From assembly GCA_025201705.1 (NCBI GenBank), contig MU617198.1, positions 5,624-19,515 of the forward strand: 13,892 nucleotides of DNA. The letters are read 5' to 3'. Origin of the DNA: Dissophora ornata. Lineage: Eukaryota; Mortierellomycota; Mortierellomycetes; Mortierellales; Mortierellaceae. Shown here piece by piece: positions 8,149-13,892 of the stretch (its first letter is position 1; every line of letters starts with the position of its first letter). The notes beneath the pieces were generated by a model. It saw only the letters and a program-made list of their open reading frames with translations. It did not search any database and had not been told where the DNA came from. The translations under genes were made by a program, and so were the position numbers.

Positions 8149-10283
8149 TTATGCCTGAGGGATGACAACCATATCTTCGCGGTCAACACCAACACCGATC
8201 CACTCGACTGGAACACCGCAAAACTCTTCAATGCGACGGATATACTTTTGCGCGTTCACAGGCAAGTCCCCAAATGTGCGGCACTTGGAAATGTCGGTCT
8301 TCCAGCCTGGTACAGTCTCGTACACGACCTCAACGCGCTCCAGGAGCGACAAGTTGGCAGGGAAACCCTCAAGGATCTGTCCGTCGACCTTGTAGGCGAT
8401 ACCGATCTTGATCTCTTCCAACTGGTCCAAGATGTCCAGCTTCGTGATGTTCAAGGACGTGTATCCGTTGATGATGGTCGAGTAGTTGACCACAACCATA
8501 TCCAACCATCCGCAGCGGCGCTTGCGGCCAGTTGTGACACCAACCTCGAATCCAACGCTCTGGAGGTACTCTCCAATCTCATTCAATTGCTCGGTGGGGA
8601 AAGGTCCTCCTCCGACACGAGTTGTGTAGGCCTTGACGACTCCAATGGTCTTGGCAATGGTCTGGGGAGGGATTCCGAGACCGGTGCAGACACCTCCAAT
8701 GGTCGTGTTGGACGAGGTGACGTAGGGGTAGGTGCCCCAGTCAATATCGAGCATGAGGGCATTGGCACCCTCGACCAGGACCTTCTTCTTGTCCTTGATA
8801 GACTTGTTCAAGAAGTAGACGCTGTCAATGACATAGGGCTTCAGCTTCTCAGCCAAAACCTATAAACCAAAACAAGAAAAAAAAAGAGCACATGTTAATA
8901 TGATGTCTAGTTCTACCGTGTGATTAATTATGCCACAATCTCGTGAACTTGCCTTGTACCGGGCAAGCTCGGCATCGACATCGTAGTCAAAAGCACCGTA
9001 GCGCTTGTGCTTGTTGGCCACAAGAACGCGGAACTTCTCCTCAAACTCCTCAAAGTTGTACAAGTGGTGCACACGGAGACCGGAGCGGGAGGCCTTGGAA
9101 GAGTAGGTTGGGCCAATTCCCTTGCGGGTGGTGCCGATGCTGCAGAGATCAAGGAAGCGAACACATGAAAAAGAAAAATATCAGCATGACTCATCCACAG
9201 TTACGCATTCGGCTAGCATCCCTGTATGCTCAAGATTGATGGTCAATTGAAGATCGGAACTGCAGTGCGGGAGGTGTTGCGGCGTGTTGACTGATCCAAT
9301 ACGGCTGACGGGAAACAAGAGGGGCAAGGAGTCATGCAGAGTTCTATTATGCGTACCTTCCGCGTCCCAACTCAAGTTCCTTGAGTCCATCGATGATCTG
9401 GTGAATGTCAAAGACGAGGTGAGCTCTGTCCGAGACGAAGAGACGTCCGGTGCAGTCCAAGCCTAGGAGATATCAAGGGTAGGGGGGAGGAGGGTACACA
9501 AATCCGTGACAATGGATTTGCGGTGTTAGTCATAGAAAATTGGTCCCAAGAAGGCAAGGCGAAAGGCGGAGAATGGACTGTCCCACCACGCAAAAATAGG
9601 CAGATCGCGGGCGGGGCATCGGAGTAACATCAGAAGATAAACAAAAGAAAAAAAGCGTGGGGAGCGTAGGGGGGGCCACAAAGAGCCAGGTTCTGTGCTT
9701 ACCCTTCTTCTCGAGGTTGGAGAGCTCCTCAAAGAACGAGGGGACATGGACAACGACACCGGCACCGACAACAGAGGTGCAGTGCTCGTTGACCAACCCT
9801 ATTTGCATCGAAATAGATGGACAAGATAACAAATGTTAAAACTAAGATTCGGAGACTGAGATTCTCCACAGCAACAACTCAGGTTCAGGGTCTTACCAGA
9901 GGGAAGCATGTGGAAGTCATACTTGGTCTTGCCAACGACGATGGTGTGTCCGGCGTTGTTGCCACCCTATTAATGTCGACGATCAATAGGATCCGATCTG
10001 TGAGCAACCAGAACTGATTCCTGTCTAAACTCCAGACATGAAGCTTTATCCAGGTTTGACGTATAAAGATGCCAGAGGCAGAAAAAAAAAAAAAAAAGTG
10101 GCATAGGTTCCCCTTATGGTGGATGAACAAGATCCATGAACTACTCACCTGGCAACGAGCACAGACATCGGCTTCCTGCGAGAGAATATCAGACAGCTTG
10201 CCCTTTCCTTCGTCACCCCACTGGGCACCGAGGACGACGGTCACACCCTTGCTGGACATACCGGCCGACTTGTTAGAGGCCAT
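8149..10283 (-). CDS. Adenylosuccinate synthetase, complete, six exons
   Basis: Exons (minus): 10283-10149, 9966-9897, 9798-9703, 9462-9357, 9139-8953 and 8859-8149. Introns are 182, 98, 240, 217 and 93 nt; the last begins with GC instead of GT. The product is 434 aa, close to yeast Ade12 (433). The enzyme joins IMP and aspartate using GTP, giving adenylosuccinate, the first committed step from IMP to AMP, in the cytosol. Visible signatures: [11 protein letters not shown] at 19-29 with the catalytic Asp24; NNAGHTI with His52; [15 protein letters not shown] at 138-152; Arg154 (equivalent of E. coli Arg143, which reaches the neighbouring subunit); [20 protein letters not shown] at 226-245; and TKLDILD in the guanine-binding region. 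The N-terminal extension is short. No key residue is missing. It corresponds to yeast ADE12. It diverges from the Rtr1-type gene, with 827 bp between the two starts. Confidence 0.97.
8860..8952 (-). other. GC-AG intron (fifth intron of the synthetase gene)
   Basis: The exon ends TAC AAG and the intron begins GCAAGT, ending TTATAG. With this junction the protein reads ...ARYK then [10 protein letters not shown], as expected for the family. The nearby GT dinucleotides (GTTCAC inside, GTACAA upstream) would shift the frame, so the GC donor is the only one that works. The rest of the donor, AAG|GCAAGT, is the strong consensus typical of GC donors. The intron is 93 nt. Confidence 0.85.
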
Positions 10284-11109
10284 TGTTGTTGTTGTTTGAG
10301 TGGAGAGGAGGGGGGAGAGAGAGTGGTTGTTGTTGGTGTTGCAGAGGTGCAGGGGATAAGATCAACCTCGATGATTGAAATGAACAAGAGCAAGTTGTTA
10401 CAAGAAAAGAATCAGTCGATTCGCTGCGACCGACCCTTTCTTCTGTCAAAAATTCTCAAAGGCTGAAAAAAAAGAACGTCACTCAAGAGATGATTCATAG
10501 ACAATCGAGTGGTGCGGCTCTCCTTGCGGCCAGTCAGCGCCGTTGGGGGAAGGAGGGGTTCTGCCGTACCTCGTGGACATGTACTAGGCTATCGCATCAA
10601 CGAATCGGCTGTTGGCTCGACTGCAACTGGATCAATCGCTGGCCTATATATCCTCCTTGGCCAAACGTAAAAGAAGCAAAGATCCGATTTTAGCCCTTTG
10701 TGGACTGTGAGCGTGGATTGGGCTTGTAGTGTGGATGGACAGCAAAGGCAGACTAGTCCTCGATGTCAGCAAGAGAGAGGGCGATCTACGAGCGAAGAGC
10801 AGAGTCGCTTTTGCGGCCCCAGGTGATGGTGGCGCGTCTGTGTAACCGCAAGGGAAAGCATGGTCAAGTAAACTAGGTGGCTTTTGGGCGCATTAGACGT
10901 GCACCAACCAAAACCACCGCGCACCAAAACCCTCCTTCTACTCGCCCATTGACCACATCCATCAACCATCAACTCATTGAGACACGCCGTCTCATCATCG
11001 TTCATTACACAACACGACCGCTGCCTGGAGGACCCAAGACGACGTTCCACAAAAAAAAAGTAACACTGCTCTCAGCAAAAAAAAGCAACGTCGCATTCAC
11101 TCGTACACA
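10284..11109. promoter_or_regulatory. Divergent promoter region of the synthetase and Rtr1-type genes
   Basis: Both genes must be driven from this 826-bp spacer. On the minus strand the synthetase leader ends with CAA repeats (CAACAACAACAATGG), preceded by a pyrimidine tract and another CAACAACAA block at about 10325-10340. TATATA at 10645-10650 is the best TATA match for the synthetase, some 365 bp above its start. TGATTCA at 10492-10498 is one mismatch from a Gcn4/Bas1-type core. No clear TATA box serves the Rtr1-type gene, whose upstream 200 bp is C/A-rich. The open frames in this spacer look non-coding. Confidence 0.45.
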
Positions 11110-12559
11110 ATGGCACGACGAAACGTTGCCACCATGAAGGACGACATCGTCGTGGACAGGTCTGAGTTGATTGAGCAATATCTGCCGCCGAATCCAAGGG
11201 TTCCGTCTCCATCCTCGCCTTCCAGTAGCCGATCCGGAGATCAGGAAGAGAAACTGAACAGAAAGCAGGTCCTATTGCAACACAATATTGAGCTGCGAAA
11301 AAAATTTGAGTCCATGGTTTTGCAGTGGCAGGAGATTCTGTGCGATCCCGTCGATGAAGCAACACTGGGCGAAGCTGTAAGTATTCACTCGTGAGTGCTG
11401 ATTCCCGGCAATGTTCATAGTCATAGCAACTTGTGATGGAAGCTGACCGACTCTTGTTTTTTTTTATATGGGGCCCAAACTATACAGGCAAATAGAATCA
11501 AGCAATCGCATTATCAGGAAGTCATCGAGGAACGAAACATTGGCAACCTCTGCGGATATCCTCTTTGTCCCAAACCGCCACGTGTACGTGTGTATATATA
11601 TATGTTCACAGTCATCAGCAACTGTACCGAAAACTCTTTGTTGTCGTGAATGACGTTGTTAACTTGATTACGTTTCCATTTCCTTGTCACGCATAGGACA
11701 TCAAAGGGAAATTCAGAATCGCACTTCATGAGCGGAAGGTCTTTGACATCTCAGTGTTGAAGCAATATTGCTCGTCGACATGTCTATCAGCATCGCGCTG
11801 GCTCGGAGCGCAGATGACGGAGGAGCCCATCTATCTGAACAACACCGATCCTGCTTACCTCAAGGTCACAAGGGTCTCGATTGTACCATTGGGCATGGAA
11901 CTTGCGTAAGTATCTCTATATATTGAGGAACCTCATGACGATTGAGTTGATTGTATGTAGTAACTGATCTATTTCTTTCGGTATTTTTGCTACGCGTTTA
12001 ATTGATTAGTGAGTTCCAAGCACAAGGGGCTAAGAATGCTGTATCAAAGGTTACGAAACCAAGCGCAGCATTCAGTTTACCAGAACTCAGACAGGAAGAT
12101 GCATCATCGTTGCCATTGTCCGCACGGTCGCCGGTATTACCTACTACGTCATCATCAGCACCAGGATCTTCATCGTCACTTGGAAATCAATACGTACAAT
12201 CGCTCCTTTCTTCGGTTCCCCAGACGCCATCATTCATCAAAATTGTGGAGCGTGACACTACAGGGCAGATACTCACGAGCGACATAGACCATGATATGCA
12301 AGACAGCTTGGGCAATGATCATGAACAGCGCCATGAGGCTGTGGATGGATACCGAGTCCCTGTGAACTCAAATCTATCAAGGAAGGGCAGTAGCGATCAG
12401 CAAGGTGATTTCGGTCGCATCGGCGAGAGCGGCATTGATACCAGGGCGATTGAGCAGGGTATGTCGCAGGTCAACCTCTTGGGGAGTCAACATGTACATT
12501 CGCACGACCATACAATGCAACGATCTGCTAGCTCGATGTCTATGGATACTCAGCCATAA
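11110..12559 (+). CDS. Rtr1/RPAP2-family RNA polymerase II CTD phosphatase (four exons)
   Basis: Exons are 11110-11376, 11488-11583, 11697-11905 and 12010-12559; introns are 111, 113 and 104 nt with GTAAGT, GTACGT and GTAAGT donors. The product is 373 aa. Residues 45-190 hold the Rtr1 domain: an N-terminal helix (LNRKQVLLQHNIELRKKFE), HYQEVIEERNIGNLCGYPLC at 97-116, GKFRIALHERKVFDI, QYCSSTCLSASRWL and EEPIYLNN. C111, C116, C146 and C150 form the family zinc site (Cx4C...Cx3C). Members act on Ser5-phosphorylated repeats of the polymerase C-terminal domain and take part in polymerase transport to the nucleus. The tail from about 195 on is Ser/Pro-rich, ends MSMDTQP and contains SFIKIVERDTTG at about 264-275. 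Longer than yeast Rtr1 (226 aa), it is closer to RPAP2 in having an extended tail. The ATG is in good context (A at -3). Confidence 0.92.
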
Positions 12560-12578
12560 ATCATTTTTGTTCAGCAAA

Positions 12579-12584
12579 AATAAA
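12579..12584 (+). terminator. Polyadenylation signal AATAAA of the Rtr1-type gene
   Basis: AATAAA lies 20 nt after the stop. A second AATAAA at 12733-12738 is an alternative for a longer 3' UTR. Confidence 0.5.
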
Positions 12585-13628
12585 AAAGAAAGATGCAGCA
12601 AAAAAAAAAAAGCACGACGGTCGTTTCAAAGCGCCACGTGGAGCGAAAATCATTGTAAATGAAAAACAGGCCCTGTGTATGAGCTAGGAGCCTCTCTGCA
12701 GCTCTGCAGGGCTAGGGCTGTTGCTTAAAATGAATAAAGTTGAGCGTGCGTATTGCTATTGCCAGGGGGGGCAAGGAGGCGTGTTGTTGACGTGAAAAAA
12801 AGAAAAAGAGGTTTGAGATCTACGTAATGCAGGCTAGAATGTGAAATGGAAGTGCTGTGTTCTCACACTGCATTTCTTTCATGGAACAAATAAGTCTTAC
12901 TGTGCATGTGCAATGTATAAGAGCCATCCTGCGACTAGAGTTGATTGGCAGTGCTCTGGTCCTTTACATCATCATTATCGTCATCATCTCTCTCTCTCCC
13001 TCTCTCCCTCGCTCCCTCTCTCCCTCTCTCCCTCTTTCTCCGTGACCTCCTTCCGTATTTCTTCCCGTTGCTGATTGCTAATGGGCAGGCACTGGCTATC
13101 TCGTCTCATGGATCATCCTTTTGGATCAACGAAGAAGATGAAGATGAGGGGTGAGGGATGATTGTGGTACCAATAGAATAGTCCATTGTGATATCTCATC
13201 TGTGGTTGATCTGGTCCATGCAGAATTTTTTGAGGGAGGCCTGTGAACCAAGATCGAGAAGCGCAAAAGCGGCAACTGAGCGCTCAAGGGAAGCAGTAGT
13301 GTCTCGTAGTCTGGTTCAGTCTGATTCAGGGTCCCCCTCCCCGCCCCCAAGAGACGAAACAGCAATCTTCTCTGCTTTGCCTCATCCTCCTCCGCGTTCG
13401 AGACATGGTCCTCTCATTTTTTTCGCCCTCCTTATTTTTTTTTTGGCCTGAGACCCCACGGCCCAATACGATTGCGCCCAAGCCAACGCTTCGGTTCTGC
13501 TTATGCGTGCAAGTTCACGACCCTTGTTTCCGTGAGGCGAGGCGAATGGAATGACACAAGAACATGCCATTGACCGCCCTCGACTCTTGGTTTTTTTCCA
13601 TTCCTAAATCCCCCATCAAAAACAGGCA
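12585..13628. other. Intergenic region between the Rtr1-type gene and the right-edge gene
   Basis: This should hold the 3' end of the Rtr1-type transcript and the promoter of the right-edge gene. It contains the pyrimidine repeat listed below, several A/T runs and a CCAAT pentamer at 13463-13467, 162 bp above the right-edge start codon. Open frames here are short and reflect the repeats. No gene is recognised. Confidence 0.55.
12987..13041 (+). repeat. CT-rich microsatellite (CTCTCTCCCTC type)
   Basis: A pure pyrimidine tract of alternating CTCT and CCCT blocks runs for about 55 bp with one G interruption. It is a simple imperfect tandem repeat. Such tracts can form triplex DNA, but nothing here shows that this one does. 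Confidence 0.75.
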
Positions 13629-13892
13629 ATGGCCTCGCTTTCTGTAAACACGTCGTATAGACATGGCTACAGACACGACTCGACAATGACCCCACCCCTC
13701 TCTGCAACGCATTTGAACGGGATATCACACCCTGCCATGCTTGGAGCCAGGAGTATAACCAGCCCTTACAACTCCGCACAGCAGCCATCGCAATACCCTG
13801 TAGCTTACGAGGATTACTCTCGTACACATCCTCACGATTATCCTTATCTTGAGAACCAAAGCATACTTCCAGGTACGGAGAAGCGAGGGGGG
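13629..13892 (+). CDS. N-terminal part of an unrecognised low-complexity protein (runs off the right edge)
   Basis: An open frame of 88 codons runs from ATG 13629 to the edge. It starts MASLSVNTSYRHGYRHDST and is rich in Ser, Pro, Tyr, His and Gln (SPYNSAQQPSQYPVAYEDYS), so it is probably disordered. This is typical of the N-terminus of a fungal transcription factor or signalling scaffold, but no domain is visible and I give no name. Near the edge, CCAG|GTACGG could be a splice donor at about 13872, so the last residues (GTEKRGG) may be intronic. Pro/Ser codons are used evenly, which supports real coding rather than a chance frame. Confidence 0.55.
   Translation, partial: MASLSVNTSYRHGYRHDSTMTPPLSATHLNGISHPAMLGARSITSPYNSAQQPSQYPVAYEDYSRTHPHDYPYLENQSILPGTEKRGG

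Noticed and set aside
8248..8865. 205-codon plus-strand open frame opposite the synthetase gene
   Set aside because: It is the antisense shadow of exon 6 of a highly conserved enzyme and resembles no protein family.
12959..13074. Ser/Leu/Pro-rich frames over the CT repeat
   Set aside because: The composition is a direct translation of the microsatellite in several frames, not a gene.
1..13892. Biosynthetic cluster, transposon, viral element or defence system
   Set aside because: The recognised genes belong to unrelated housekeeping or regulatory families, and no transposase, integrase, polymerase, terminal repeats or target duplications are visible.

Overview
This window looks like nuclear DNA from a filamentous, early-diverging fungus. 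The evidence is short spliceosomal introns (93 to 240 nt, GT-AG plus one GC-AG), A+ signals of the AATAAA type, long homopolymeric A/T runs in the spacers, and fungal protein families (Ecl1-type zinc protein, GPI-tailed polysaccharide lyase 14, Rtr1/RPAP2). A Mortierella-like genome fits, but this is inference from style and not a placement by alignment. There are no rRNA or tRNA genes, CRISPR arrays or insertion sequences that I can recognise.

Layout from left to right. At 1-441 (minus) lies the 5' end of a coiled-coil protein that runs off the left edge. It diverges from a two-exon gene at 914-2208 (plus) for a secreted, probably GPI-anchored polysaccharide lyase family 14 protein. A 1.5-kb spacer of low-complexity DNA follows. 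The next gene, 4281-3707 (minus, two exons), encodes an Ecl1-family zinc-binding protein; its leader carries a TATA box and a His-rich upstream ORF. Above it lies a compact cluster of four identical 11-mers containing AGATAG (minus strand), followed by a TGACTCA site. A gene-free stretch of almost 3.9 kb then reaches the adenylosuccinate synthetase gene (10283-8149, minus, six exons, complete at 434 aa). That gene shares an 827-bp divergent promoter region with an Rtr1/RPAP2-type RNA polymerase II CTD phosphatase gene (11110-12559, plus, four exons, 373 aa). At the right edge (13629 onward, plus) a low-complexity N-terminus of an unrecognised protein begins.

The genes do not form a pathway cluster. 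They are ordinary neighbours: a wall or carbohydrate enzyme, a nutrient-stress/lifespan regulator, a purine biosynthesis enzyme and a transcription-machinery phosphatase. I did not find a convincing new multi-gene system. The most informative unexplained signals are regulatory: the repeat-built GATA/bZIP-like cluster and the upstream ORF in front of the Ecl1-type gene, MluI-box motifs in front of the coiled-coil gene, a paired hairpin in the large gap, and a GC-AG intron in the synthetase gene.
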